NCBI GenBank assembly: GCA_905250115.1 | Contig: CAJNOI010000024.1 | Location: forward strand, 232,177-296,176 | Length of the DNA: 64,000 bases | Direction: 5' to 3' | DNA from: Adineta steineri | Taxonomy: Eukaryota > Rotifera > Eurotatoria > Adinetida > Adinetidae | In this document: one piece after another, positions 12,243 to 25,435 of the stretch | How positions within the stretch are numbered: position 1 is the first letter of the stretch | Layout: each line of letters starts with the position of its first letter | Program-made: the position numbers and the translations under genes | The notes under the pieces: model-generated | What the model was told of the DNA's origin: nothing | The model's database searches: none | Seen by the model: only the letters and a program-made list of their open reading frames with translations

Positions 12243-13003
12243 TTTCATTTTTTCTTTTCCTTTCTCTTATTTGAATAAAATTTATTTTACTAAATATCAA
12301 ATTTCGATAATTATGTTTCTCAGAATAATTAAAAGACGTTGCTTACGCGTGATTATTGTATTGACTAGAAATCCACTTGGCATCAAGATTCATCATTATT
12401 AGAATTCTCAAACCTAACTGATATATGTACATTCAAAAGCTAGGCCTACAAACTTCGTGAGAGGTCATGTGATAGACATGATCATCGCTATAAACTTTTA
12501 TAGAATGAAAAATTGATTTGAAATCACATTAAAAGTATAAAATAAATTCTAGTTCATAAGAACTAAAAAGGGAATGAGCGAGAGTGGAGAGAATAGACTT
12601 AGTTCCTATCCACATTCTTTCGAATCAAAATAGAAATTTTTTGTCTTCGATTAAAAATACAAGATACATAAAACGTAATATTGAACATGTGACGCAAGGT
12701 AATTCGATGTAAAACTGAAAATTTATTTTAATGTCGGTCGTTTTTATTTTGGAATATGAATTATAACCTTGCTGTCACAATCTCCATATATTAAAGATTT
12801 TATCATTTTTATTTTATTCGATGATATTAATATTAACATTACTGATTACAATCAATAATGACATGTAATTGTGCTATGCTTGATTGAAAATTGATCTATA
12901 ACGTGTGATATTTGCTTGTTGACTCATATTTTTCATTATAGATTAATTACCAACAAACATACAATTCAATTCATCATTCGAACTACTATTATGTCTTATA
13001 CTT
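12243..13003. other. intergenic DNA, nothing recognised
   Basis: AT-rich sequence follows the 11775 gene. A possible polyadenylation signal (gaataaaat) lies near 12274. I see no gene or repeat. Confidence 0.5.
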
Positions 13004-13445
13004 TTAATCAGCATTTCCATTTCGAATTAAAGGAATATCATGAGCATTTGTACCATTAGGCAATAGGGTATTTTCAATAGCATCAGTATTTAATAAATTA
13101 CTCGGTGATAAATGACCATCAAAAATACGAGAATTACTTAACTTAGTTTTATATATATGAACAGAAATAAATCCACATTGATCTACTATAATATTGTGCA
13201 CTTGAGTTTGTTGAAATGAACTATGAAAAATAGGACCATCTTTAAAGATATGATTGATTCAAATTTTGTAATCTTCGTTTACGAGAAATATTCGAATTTT
13301 GATTACGTTCTTTATTTGCTAAACGTCGATCTTCTAATCGTTGTTTGTTTACTAAATTTCTCTCATCAAAAGTCATAATCACAGTGAATCTTCTAAGTGC
13401 AAGCGAACCTAGCATAGTCACCATGAGAGCATTTTTTTCGAGCAT
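13004..13445 (-). pseudogene. degraded pentapeptide-family gene relic
   Basis: On the minus strand 13445-13245 reads as the N-terminal part of the bdelloid pentapeptide family: a short hydrophobic stretch (MLGSLALRRFTVIMTF) and an Arg/Gln/Asn-rich stretch with repeated LEDRRLANKERNQN-like units. It ends at a TAA (13244-13242). Within the next few bases a shifted frame opens, reading FKDGPIFHSSF, then NSRIFDGHLSPSNLL and finally LLPNGTNAHDIPLIRNGNAD, which looks like pentapeptide repeats running into the junction before the C-terminal domain. The helical region normally between these parts is missing and the C-terminal domain is absent. So a deletion and a frameshift have broken it. The family is the same as that at 2426-3668, though from another branch. 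Confidence 0.45.
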
Positions 13446-14650
13446 GAAATTGTTTTATTTCACATCTCATTTTAAATATAATAGTTACATATTAACAACA
13501 ATAAACTAAGCCATTAGACATATACTGTAATTATGATTTGACTATATGTCATTTAATACATAGATGTGAATGGTACAAATTATCGATATGAAAGCTTTTT
13601 TTAATCAATAGCATTCTATCTTGTTTAGGAATATATATATATTCGAACGTCATTGTTCGCTCATTAAAGAAAAAGTAATATTACGTTTTTTTGTTAGTTT
13701 GATATGTAAACATGTTTTTACTATTTGTCAGATATTACTTAAAAAAGCACAAAATACAGCATTGAAATGTTTTTTTTATTCGACATATGATAAAGATGTA
13801 AGTGAGGATGTATCGTCTGTTTATCGATAGATTCATTTTTGATATCGACGATAACTATTCACAATTTGTTTAGTCCTTGACACACATTTCGCATAGACCA
13901 CAAAAAAAATCATTTTGATAATCAAGAATCCGATAAACAAATTCTACCAATAATGTAATGCAGAAATGATCGTTTTATTTAACATCCATACAACTTGTTA
14001 AGATATATCTTGTATTATCTTTTATGTTGATCTTTACCACCTTTTTTTTTGTGTAATGAATAAGTATATATTTTACATGCATCATTGCTTTCTTACGATG
14101 GTATAATTACTTTTTTGAAGGATAAAAAAATGAAAAATTTCAATGACAAAACGTGTTCAATGAATACAATTTATATTGTTGTTTGTTTTGTTTTAGTAAT
14201 AAGAAAACATATACATTGTGTTATATGGTAACAAAACTGAATGAAGAAGTAGTTGTGATCATTAATTCACTAGTCGGTTATCGTTTTATTCTTGTCATTG
14301 TCAATGCATATTCTATATTTTGTCTATTTTAAAACTAATTCCCTTATGGTTGAGTTATTGATGAAGAATTTTGATTTAAAACTTAAACGACATCATTTGT
14401 ATATCCTACATTGTATGACTATTAACATATTGCAATACAAAATAAGTCATTCGAATTTTAAACAGTATTCATAAATTGTGTATATAGTTTCGAGGAGCCT
14501 AAAGTCATTGAAGGTTATGTATAAAATATTTGCTATAACTTAAGTCAAATATCTTCTTTTATTTAATCAAAAAAAAATAATAATTTTAACAAAAAAATAT
14601 TCCGTAGAATTAATAATAAATATCCTAAATATCTGTATCATTGTTTTTTT
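13446..14650. other. intergenic DNA, no gene recognised
   Basis: AT-rich sequence with only short chance frames. I see no repeat with clear boundaries. Confidence 0.5.
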
Positions 14651-14865
14651 TTAAAATATCACGCATTGGTCGTAAATCGAAGATTTTGGACATCTACATC
14701 GTTGACTTGCAGGTACATTCTTCAGTGCTTGTTCGATATGTTTACCACATCCTATAAATAAAGTAAATAAAATATGTAATAATATATAAAACTAAATGAT
14801 TATATATATATACAACCTGCCCATGTTGGTTTTTTACATTTCGAACATATTGTTTTTCTACACAT
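14651..14865 (-). CDS. conserved 49-residue Cys-rich protein
   Basis: Two exons (14865-14817 and 14751-14651) flank a 65-nt GT-AG intron in phase 1 and give 49 residues. The protein opens MCRKTICSKCKKPTWAGCGK, continues HIEQALKNVP and ends with a QRCRCP motif and a short tail. The Cys pattern (CSKC, WAGCG, CRC) suggests one bound zinc ion. Tiny proteins with the same CxKCxKPTWxGCGxHIexxLxxVPxxxRCxC pattern are widespread in fungi, plants and other eukaryotes; this is recalled, not searched, and no function is established to my knowledge. Intact splice signals and a clean stop argue that it is a live gene. Confidence 0.75.
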
Positions 14866-17800
14866 ATTTTTATATCTGAAAGTCTTCGAAAAAAAAATAA
14901 AATCAAAATAGTAAAACTCTTCTCTCAATTATTTATTGTCAACTTCTTTATTTATGATAAATGACACTAACTTCGTTATACATTACCTTGTTTATAGTTA
15001 ATACGTTGACTGAGAAGTCTATGCATTAGGTATAGCGTACTTGTAGCATAGGATATCCTAAGCCAGAATTTGCCAAACGTTACTAAGTGATCATACTTGA
15101 AATATAGGACACATCAGAAAAATATACTATGATGTGAAAAAAAGGGCGTAGAACAAGTATTATTTTTTTCTCTTAGGGAAAGTCAACGTGTTAATATTCG
15201 AAATATAAATTGAAACATATATACTTAGGTACCGCAACTATTTCAGATAATTATATATACAAAGTTATCGATGTAACATATATTTTGACAGGTAAGCAAT
15301 CACGAAAATAGCAATCATTCGAGAAACGAACGAACGAATAGGTAAACGTTATATTATTTTCTAACGTAGGTAATCGACATCTTTCGAAATAGATACAAAT
15401 TTGCTGTATATAAAGGTGAATTAATGAACAAAATAATGATCATAGTTTGAAAAATATTATTTTTCATATAAATTATGTTAAAAGTTCAATTTTGTTCAAA
15501 GTATCTAAACTAATAAATCATATCAATAGCTTTTTTTTCCAATATTGTTTCTTTGAATTAAAATGTTTTCTAACTAAACTAGAAACAATTTCTAATAATT
15601 ATAAGTCAATAATGCTTTCGAATCTATTATGAGAACTAAATGTAAGAATGCATTTTAGTACATTACACAAGAACGAAACAGCTGATCCCAAGATTCTATA
15701 AAATTCAGCTTTTCAAGATCATCTATTTCTTGCGAGCAGTCATCCTATTCCGCAATGTTGAACATTGCAGGAATCGGTTAGAATTTTCAGAAATTCTATG
15801 CGATTTCTCTTAATTTAATTCGCGGAATTGATTCCTTGTACAAGATAGGATGTATACCTTTTCTCGCTAGAATTCTGAAGCTATAGAATCCAGCTGTTTT
15901 CTCCTTGCTTCAATCATTAACAGGAACCAAATTAATTTCAAATGTGTTGATTTTATCGAAAGTATTTTTTACTTTGTAAGAACCATTTTTTTCAAAAAAC
16001 AATAGTCATATAAATAATGACTATATAATAATATCAAATGGAAAAGTGTTACTTACTAATGGACAGAATAATAATGATGCTTTAAATTGTACAGAATTAT
16101 ACTAATTATTTAAAAAAAAAATTAACTTTCAGTTATCTTATTCTTTTTCTTGCAAGTAGCCTAAATTCCAAACAGTACTCTAGCTAGAAGAATTATCATC
16201 TTATGGCGTCCTGGAATTATTTCCTTCGCTGTTTTTACTAAATTATCACATACCTTAACATTCGATCTCAAATAAAAAAATATCTTTGTTCTTCCACTCT
16301 TGTAGATTAATTTTTTATAATTAGCAAAATTGATACAATTCACATGATAACTTTGATTATCCTAGTTTCAAATGTTCTGTTAATCGTGGATGACGTAGAT
16401 GAATATATCTGTAAATAACAACAGCAGATAATCTAAAAGGCAATCTATAATCATATCAGTCGTACGACGTAGTAAGAAGGAGGATATGAATTAAACAAAA
16501 TACTTATATCCAACTTACTTTATCTTTACATAAACATATATTTTAACGAAAGAGAATAGAAAATAAGATCATTTCTCTATTATATTTTTTTGCGATCAGT
16601 AATTATCTTATTCTTAATTTTGTTGATTTTAAACCACTGCAGAAAAATCAAATTGATTAGTACAGAATATTGATACAGAAGTTTCGTTGAAATAGTAGAC
16701 CAAAACTGTACGCAGATCCACTTTTTCTTAGTTACTTTCATTTATTTTACAAAGTGAGAAACCGTTCAATTATGACTTTAAGATTATATATTAAATCTTT
16801 CATTTATAATATCTTATACATTCTGTTCATATTAATAAAAATATTCCTCTGGATGTTATCACAGCTATGATATCATTATAGTTAATATACATAAAAACAC
16901 ATGTGAACTACACTGTCATTGTTTCAGATCTAGAATATATTTGATGTCATTTATAATCTTACTATTAATGTACAAACTTTCTACATGAAAATATGCGAAG
17001 ATTTTCTATAAAATAAATGCAGAATGACACTGATACACATAGAGTGTGCGTTTGTGTATAGGATAGTGTTTTATATTTTGTAAATCCGTATTCATCTGTT
17101 TATTTATACGGTCATATCTTTACATTAAAATATCCTTTAAAAGAACATACATTCGATTGAATATCTCTATTTATTATTATTCTAATATCTAAATGTTAAT
17201 TTTGGAGCCTTTAACTAAATCAGTTTGTAAAACTTAAAAGAATAAGAATAATTCCTTTCGTACTATTAAGTGTTTCATGAATATTCCTACCTAGTTTCTG
17301 TATACTGCGATAGTCTGCTTAAAATATCCATAGACATTCTTTTTTAGTTCATAATGTAGCACTACATCAGTTTTTATTTGATCTCCGAATATTAAAAAAT
17401 ACAAACACATTTTTAAATTGATAACAATTTATACTTATTTGAAAACTAAATACAAGAACATCCTTCATTTAAGAATCGCTTATACATCTTTAGAAAATGT
17501 AACATTCTCTGTCTTTTTCTATCTTAAATTCGTTAATTATTCAAATCGTAGAAATGGCTCATTAGATAAAATTAATAATTCATTAGAAATTTTTTATTCT
17601 ATTCTGTCATTTTCTTTTATATATATTGATGCGTAAGTACTTTGCTAAGAATTCATACGTGAATGTCACATTCACCTGATGAGTAATTTCTTTAGGGAAA
17701 TCTAATTGTGTAAACTATTTTCGGAATTTATCCGTCTTTTTTTTTGCAATTATTTAAACTATAAATTGTTATATATCATCGAAAGATCAAGTGACATAAA

Positions 17801-18196
17801 CTATTTCATCTTCAGCGAAAAAGAGTATTATGTGTACAGTTTAGAAAGTGAGGAAAATTTGTTTTTTCTTGTATATGTTAATGAACTCTGATTAATGTTT
17901 TTCTTCTTCTATACTAAATACATATCGTAAAAAATACCCGCGACGCATTCAACCATCACAAGAATGATATGATTTATCTTTCGTTTTCTTTTTTGAGTAG
18001 TAAACATCGTTCGCATTAGAAGTAAAACATCATAGTAATGTCGATACGAATGACTCATCTGCTTATTCTATTCAAATGAAAGAGAGAAAACGAGCTGTCT
18101 TTACTCCTTAATCGATCACTATAGACACCACACGCGAATAAATAACTACTAATTTTTGATCATATTTTTCAGGTAAATTAGAAACATAATTTATAT
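14866..18196. other. long intergenic region
   Basis: This 3.3-kb AT-rich spacer lies before the glucosidase gene and has no recognised gene. It holds a fold-back element at 15679-15897, listed separately. A pyrimidine-rich AG acceptor (catatttttcag) ends at 18172, 24 nt before the glucosidase start. The short frames at 17418-17636 and 17706-17891 have AT-driven composition and look random. Confidence 0.5.
15679..15897. repeat. fold-back element with CAGCTG ends
   Basis: The left end cagctgatcccaagattcta and the right end, read on the other strand (cagctggattctatagcttc), are imperfect inverted repeats. The interior contains a nested palindrome around 15746-15775 (ttccgcaatgttgaacattg). The 15-mer at 15736-15750 recurs at 60483-60497, so part of it is dispersed. 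No clear target duplication was found. It is probably a MITE-like element; the exact ends are uncertain. Confidence 0.4.
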
Positions 18197-21100
18197 ATGT
18201 TAGACGAAAATATTCCTCTCGTATCCGCTGCTGAGAGAGACAATAATATTGATGAAGATTCAAAAAATCAATCTGAAGAAAGTGGTTCTACAGTAAGAAT
18301 TTCATTACTAAATTTATTTTGTAAATATAAAAAATTAGAAAGGAAACATTATTCCATGATAAATAGATAATATATCGATTATTTTAACTTCTTCGAAATA
18401 TTTTTTTTTCAATAGCTACGTCTTGTAATACCTCCATTAATTATATTCGCCACTGTCGTAACTATTCTGACATTCATCGTCGTTGTCTTCGTTATAGCAC
18501 GTGATTCGCCATCAGCGCATTATCGTGTCGATTGTTATCCTGATGCTCTATCGAAATTTTCAAATTATTCAAAAGAAGCTTGCCGTAAACGTCATTGTTG
18601 GTTCGATGAAAGAGCAAATCTTAGTGGTACACAATGCTATATGAATGATAATTACGGTTATCTATTCGAAGGAGAAGAAAAAAAACAAAATGGTATACAG
18701 ATAAAACTAAGACGATATCAAGCGCTTGCAAGTATATTTCCTGAACCTATTGATAATGTTATACTTGATGTTCAATATTATACCAATGATATAATTCGAT
18801 TCAAATTTTATGATAGTGATAATCAACGATATGAGGTGAGATTATTTATTTAAATGATATAGAAATTATCTGATGTGAATAGATTCTATTCTTTTAAATA
18901 GGTACCGATTCCATTGGCACAATCGTCTGATCATGTTTCAAACCCACAATATCAATTCAAGCATACATCGCATCTTTTACCAAATAATTTATTTTCATTT
19001 ACTATTAAACGTCGTGCAAGTGATACAATCCTTTTTGACACTAATCTTGGTGGTCTTGTACTTAATAACCAATTTCTTCAAATAGTTACACGATTACAAT
19101 CACCACATATCTATGGATTTGGTGAAAACAATCATGATACACTTAAACATAATGTATATGAACAAAAAACATGGGGCATTTTTGCACGTGATCAAGGTTA
19201 ATACTTAATAAATTATTTTTTTTCTTTGAATTGATTTTATTTTCTAGCTACAAATTGGGGAACGAATACAAATCATTATGGTTCACATCCATTCTATGTT
19301 GTCATGGAAGAAAAACCAAATTCAAATTCAACTCCATCAGGTCATATGCACGGAGTACTTTTACTTAATTCAAATGCGATGGATTATTCATTAAGATCAA
19401 CACCATCATTAACCATACGTACAATTGGTGGTATTCTAGATTTTTTTATGTTTCTTGGTCCAACACCAGAACAAGTCATTCAACAATATACATGGCTTAT
19501 AGGACGATCGATTTTACCTCCATATTGGTCACTTGGTTTTCAAATATCTCGATGGGGTTATTCCGATGTCGAACATATGGAAATGGTTACGAAACGAAAT
19601 CGTCTAGCAAATGTTCCATTCGATGTTCAATACGCTGATATTGATTATATGGATTCAAGAAAAGCTTTTACAATCGATCCAATTCATTTTGGTCAATTAA
19701 AAAAATATTTTTCTCAATTGAATCAAGATGGTATAAGAACAATGATTATTCTAGATCCAGGAATGATTGATGATAAAAAATATTATCAACCAACTATTGA
19801 AGGTATTCAAGAAGATGTTTTTATTCGATGGAATCAATCAAAAACATTAATAAAAGGAGTTTGTTGGCCAGGTGATGTATTTTATCCAGGTAAACATACT
19901 TGTAGATTTAATTTAATACAATAATTATTGAAATTAATGTAGATTTCTTTGTAAATCAAACACAAACTTGGTGGTCACGTTGGATCAACAATTTTCGAAA
20001 AGTTAATCTAACATTTGATGGACTTTGGATCGATATGAATGAACCTGGTAACGAATTGTTATAATAGTTGTATGATAAATAATTATTTATCAATATTTAG
20101 CTTTATTCAGTACAAATGATCCAGTTCCATGGAATTCCGGGGAAACGGGTAGTAATTATACACTAAAATGTTCACAGAATCAATTCGATGATCCACCTTA
20201 TCGTACAAAAGCTGTTTTTCGATTCGATAACGATATGGATCGAGCAGCTCGTCTTTCTGATCACACGTTATGTATGTCAGCTTTACAAGGTGAGATAAAT
20301 TCAAGAACAAATCAATCGAAATATCGACACTATGATGTTCATAAGTATAACATTTTCTTTTTATGATCTAATTTATATATATATATATATATCTCCGTAG
20401 TCTTTATGGATGGAGTGAAACAAAAGCCACATGGAATGCATTGAGATCAACAATAGAAAAACGAAGTTTGATTTTATCACGTTCAACTTTTGTTGGTTCA
20501 GGTCAATGGAGCAGTCATTGGTTCGGAGATAATCAAGCGACATGGAATGAAATGAAACGATCAATAATATTAATGATTGAATTTAATTGGTTTGGTATTC
20601 CATTTAATGGTGCTGATATTTGTGGTTTTGAGCAAATACCAACTGAAGAATTATGTATTAGGTAATAAGAAAAATATAATTATTTCAGTATGAAATAAAT
20701 CTTATCTTCCTTTTAGATGGATGCAGCTCGGTGCTTTTTATCCATTTTCTCGTAGTGTAAGTTTAATATAAAAATATTTTTCTTTCATCTGGATTTCTTC
20801 TGTATAGCATAGCAGTAAGAAACCATTCGATCAAGATCCAGCTTCTTGGTCGAAACCAACTGTTTCTATTATGGTATCAGCACTTCGAATTCGTTACATT
20901 CTTTTACCTTATTATTATACATTATTTTACAAAGCACATACACAAGGTTCAACAGTTATTCGACCATTGTTTCATGAATATCCAACAGATAAAATCACAC
21001 TTGATATTTATCTTCAATTTCTTATTGGATCATCTATTATGATAGCTCCTGTTACTGATGATGGTCTACGACAAGTTCGAGTTTATATACCTTCATCACA

Positions 21101-21688
21101 TTGGTATGATTATTATTCGGGTTCACTTATTCAAGCAAAACAAGAATTTATAACTGTTAATGCACCATTGGAAACTATTCCAATTTTCTTACGAGGTGGA
21201 GGTATTATACCAACACAAGGATATGCTTCAAATACAAAATATTCAAGGTATTTAATAAAAAAAAGGATTTATTTGATTATATATAAAATATTATGATTAC
21301 ATATTCTAGAATGAAACCATTCGGACTCATTGTTGCACTCAATGTAGATGGACAAGCAGCAGGAGATCTTTTTTATGATGATGGCGAATCTTTTAATACA
21401 ATCGATACACAAAATTATTATTATGCAGTATTTACATGGTCATCAAAAGATCGTCAATTATCAATTAATGTTACTGTTAATAACTATTCATATATGTCTA
21501 CATTAGTTTTAGATTCATTGACTATTTATGGATGGAATCAAGTACCGACTTCAATACTTATAGACAACAAATATTTGCATAAAATAAACAAATCTGATAC
21601 ACAACTTATTCGCATCGAACAATTATCAATGATTATGAACAAGAGCCATATAATCACATGGGATGAAATCAAAAATAATAACAATTGA
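18197..21688 (+). CDS. glycoside hydrolase family 31 alpha-glucosidase, type II membrane
   Basis: Ten exons: 18197-18292, 18416-18835, 18902-19196, 19248-19889, 19943-20047, 20101-20344, 20401-20661, 20717-20756, 20808-21247 and 21310-21688. Total 2922 nt, 973 residues. A 32-residue acidic cytosolic tail precedes one membrane segment (VVTILTFIVVVFVIA, about residues 33-57), then a P-type trefoil-like Cys domain (CYPDALSK to CYMNDNYGYL). The GH31 domain follows: YGFGEN, PPYWSLGFQISRWGY, the nucleophile Asp in GLWIDMNEP (about 515), HYDVHNLYGW, and the acid/base Asp in HWFGDNQATW (about 644). Both catalytic residues are present. This is the layout of one unit of sucrase-isomaltase/maltase-glucoamylase or lysosomal alpha-glucosidase, hydrolysing alpha-1,4-glucosides outside the cell or in the lumen. 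An AG acceptor sits 24 nt before the ATG. Its last exons were copied by the tandem duplication (relic at 25436-25890). Confidence 0.92.
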
Positions 21689-23293
21689 ATATTATTAATA
21701 CCGGTTGAATTTAATCTATTTTAATTTGTGGACAATAGTTTCATTTTTTCAGGATAGTAGGTAAAATTACCCTTTGAATTTCTAAGATTCATGTGAACTA
21801 TGTTTTTTTTTTCTAAATAAAACTATTTTAAAGTCAGAATTATTCGCACTTCAAGAATTGAACTAAACAAAACATTAACTGAATATTGATCATTAGTTCG
21901 GATATGTCGAATAAAATGAAGACTATTATAAGCATATCGTTTATTATTACATCATCATTCATTCTTGATCGATCATATATAATTAAGTTTGATCTTTTTG
22001 AATATCAGTATATAATTGGTCATGAGATGTAAAATAAAAATAAAGCATATTTGATCTCCGATACAATTTTTCAGAATTAATTTTAAGAACAACTATACTT
22101 GCTATTAACTCATATTTCAAATTCACAGATAACTGCTTTATCATATTTTCCATGTAACCTTCAAAAAGAATGAATGGATGCAAAACACAATATTATTGTC
22201 TGATTTTTTAAAAAAAAATTCAATATTATAAATATCAATTCTAATTAATTTCCCTATAAGCTAAATTTCATTACAAGGTAAATTTAAATTGTAATTTAAT
22301 TGATATTGAAATGAACAAAATTTCTTTTCCACTTGAAAGTGAAACATAATTGTTGAACAAAAAAATGATTTAACTTGAATAATACATCTCTGATTTTTTA
22401 CACATTCACTCTTGAAAACTTAACGTTTCTTTTACAAACAACTATAAAAACACCAGTAGCTTGCGTGAATTATGTAGCAACAAAAGTACAATATATGATT
22501 GTATTTTACTCTTAAGAACAATATATTTGTTGACGACTCATTTCATTTCAAATGAGAAGCGAGATGGTCTCTGCAATTCTTTTTGGCTTAGAGATTTATC
22601 ATTCGAAAGTTTTAATCGAAATGAATCGATTATTTAATTCGATTATGATCAATTCAGTTCTTTGTTGAACTTACTAGTACTCCTCATTAGTCGATTGTCC
22701 TTTTTTTCTGCTCTGCAGAAATTCATAATTATTGAGTTTTATAAAAAAATCTAGTTACTTCAAATATAAGTGTTTATATTTTACTTTAATTGAAGTTTGA
22801 ATATACATCATTGTCTCTCTTCTGTTCTGTATTTCTACTTTGCCCAGGGAATAAAAAAAATAAAAAAAATTTACATTTTAATTAGTAAAAATAGAAAAAC
22901 ATCAAAAACAATGTCCGTTCCGCCATCAGACGCGTTATTTTTTTTTTCTTTTTTTTACAATAAAGTAATCATTTTTTCTTCCCTGGGTATAGAAAAAGTC
23001 AGAACAATGAAAGTGTCTTAGGTCTGTCAAACGACTATAAAGAGATATATTTATATCTTTGATTGTTTGAACTGTATTTTATCGAATGGCATCTGCATGT
23101 GAGCATAATTTGAGCTTATAGAGAAAAACTCTCTTCTAACTTAATTGTCAGTTTAGACAACACAATATTCTTGAAATAATTCTTTATAAATACTAGTATA
23201 TTTTTAATACATAAATATCTCTGTATGGATTCTAATTAATCATTTTCTTTGATCCTTATTTAGATCTTGAAGTAATTACTGCATATACTGACA
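21689..23293. other. intergenic DNA within duplication copy 1
   Basis: This spacer between the glucosidase stop and TSP1 gene A is non-coding. Much of it aligns by eye with 25890-27362 in copy 2, including the tacatcattgtctctcttc stretch (22804 and 27019). An AG acceptor ends at 23263, 30 nt before the gene A start. Confidence 0.55.
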
Positions 23294-24396
23294 ATGATTC
23301 GATATTTATTTCTAATCGTTATCGTCATAATACATATTGATGGATTAAAAGGAGGTAAGTTGCATCAATTATAATTATGACTCTTTTCTAATTCATAATT
23401 ATAGTTCCAAGAAAAAGATACTCATCATTTTGTTCGGTTCCACTGTGCACTTCTAACAATCAAAATTCAACAATCGGAAACTGCTCTTCTGATTCTATAT
23501 GTTATAGATTTTTGACAAACTCAGATCAATCATTCTGTGCACCTCGTATTGATTGTTCAATGTTTGAGCCTTGCATAGATGATGACAATCGTTGTTCATC
23601 AAATCTTAGTGTATGCATTGTTAATAGCTGTTGTCCAACTTCAATTTGCATGCCATTTGCACTAAATCACTCATGTACTGATGATCAATGTAAGCCTTTG
23701 TGGAAATAAATGATTTTAATAGAATAACATATAGATATTGATTTATTGTATATGTAGCAATGTCATCAGTACCAACAGCACCAGGATTAGATTCACAAAC
23801 AACCGAAGCACCAAAACCATCAAGCCTATATTCAACAATATTGACAAGATTAATGTCGTCAACATTCGGTTCAACAACACAAGAACCAGTAACAACACCA
23901 GTATCAGGTTCGAAAACATCGATAGGACCATCTTCCATATCACCAGCTGTGACTTCACGTAGTTTATCAACTTCTCTGAGATCTACTACGCCACTATGGC
24001 TATTTAGAATTTAATTCAGAGAAATAAGAAAATTGAGTTTGTTTGAAATTTATTTAACACTCTTAGTTATATAGAGATGTTCTCATTCTGTTAGAGTGAA
24101 AGGTGGCTAGGTTAAATCTAAGTCTGAGATATTCATTATGTATTTCTTTGTTCAATTAAATAATAAAATATTTAATAGTGCCTTTTTTCCAATCACGTAT
24201 TTTCTAATATATTTATCTTATCTTTCTAGGATGTACATGGTCAACCTGGGCTAATGGTCAATGCAGTGTCACATGCGGTACAGGTGTATATACCAGACAA
24301 CGTGTTTGCCTGAATGCAAACAATGGTGCTTGTAATACTTGTGCACAGAACTCTACAATTAACGGTACAAGACCATGTTTCTTTCCAGACTGTTAA
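23294..24396 (+). CDS. secreted TSP1-domain protein, gene A (damaged splice donor)
   Basis: Exons 1 (23294-23354) and 2 (23405-23689) encode a signal peptide (MIRYLFLIVIVIIHIDGLKG) and a Cys-rich domain (CSVPLC to NSCCPTSICMPF). Exon 3 starts at 23758 and encodes a short Ser/Thr/Pro-rich linker. The last exon (24230-24396) encodes a thrombospondin type-1 repeat with WSTWANGQCSVTCGTG. The donor that ends exon 3 in the tandem copy (gene B) has been deleted here. A GT at 23959 would join exon 3 to the TSP1 exon in phase and give 237 residues. Without it the frame stops at 24014 and yields a 200-residue protein lacking TSP1. TSP1 repeats bind glycans and matrix proteins outside the cell. Gene A carries a single copy of the linker motif that is repeated ten times in gene B. 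Confidence 0.7.
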
Positions 24397-25435
24397 ATAA
24401 CACAATTCAACACAGACTCGATAAAAATCGTCTTTTTTTTGTTGAAATTTTTTTATGAGTTATTGTTATTGTCATTCTTATATTTTATTCTATTGTATTT
24501 TTTTCATCAGTTCTTGTTCGTTTAAAAAAATTGATTCGATTATTTTCTATATGATTGTAATTTTAATTGTGAAACTATTTATTTATAGAATGATAAAGAT
24601 TCGTTTGTGCATGACTTTTGTTGTTAACCAGAAAAAGAAAATTATATAAATTAAAAAAAAAATCATAAGCATATAGTTGTTTCATTAGATTTAAACTTAT
24701 AACAGAGAAATGGTACTCAGTTCAAGCGGTAACAAACAAATTTTTGATCAATAAAATTTTTCATTAAAATATAGTTCTTCATATTGTACATTATACCTCG
24801 ACAGGAAAGAAAGAAAAAAAATGAAATTGTTAATTTTTCATTCTTATTTTGATAAAATTAGACAAATAAATCATAACATGTTTTTTTTAACAATAAAATA
24901 GTTTACCGATCGTAACGGAGGTAACACCTTATCTTTTTCTTTTTAAACATTCAAAAAATTGGAACAAACACAATATTTTCATCTCTTCACCTATATGACT
25001 TATGACAACAGTCAGAGTTATATGCTACGTGTTCATTTTCGTTTACTGACTAGAAGCATTTCAAACGCGTTTATTTGATGACGAAGAAGGAGTATTTAAA
25101 AAATATCTACAACAACAAATGAGTCATCAAATAGTTATACAAATAGATTTATTAACTAAATCAAATAACACTGAAAGATAAATATTAATAAAATATATAA
25201 TACTTACACGATATTTATCTAGAAATAATATTCTTAATATTAGTTATTATAACTAGTTTTTTTTTATGATAAATATATATTCTATTCATATAATATGTAT
25301 AATTTTTATTGGAATAATCATTATTTTTTGTGCATAGAGTTTGAAGTAAGATATTTGAGTTAATACAAAACTTAAATGCATATAATAACAGAATAAAACT
25401 AAGAAAACGGGGTACAATAATGTATGATCGTATAT
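24397..25435. other. 3' flank of gene A and duplication junction
   Basis: Non-coding sequence that aligns by eye with 29078-30180. The junction between the two duplication copies lies about 25425-25436, where gene A 3' flank meets sequence homologous to glucosidase exon 9. I see no gene. Confidence 0.55.

Larger units (their letters stand above)
20876..25425 (+). repeat. tandem segmental duplication, copy 1
   Basis: The segment from within exon 9 of the glucosidase gene to about 25425 is homologous, in the same order and orientation, to about 25436-30180. Anchors: the glucosidase 3' exons, the downstream ggacaatag stretch (21731 and 25906), the TSP1 genes and their 3' flank, and the shared final stretch atgcatataataacagaata (25378 and about 30142). 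Breakpoints are estimated by eye to within some tens of bases. Confidence 0.8.

Noticed and set aside
20290-20344. GT at 20290 as the donor of glucosidase exon 6
   Set aside because: Reading through keeps the family-typical segment leading to HYDVHNLYGW; the donor at 20345 gives the correct phase for exon 7.
22797-23021. Plus-strand frame upstream of TSP1 gene A as an extra exon
   Set aside because: The homologous stretch in copy 2 does not keep the frame, so it is not under coding constraint.
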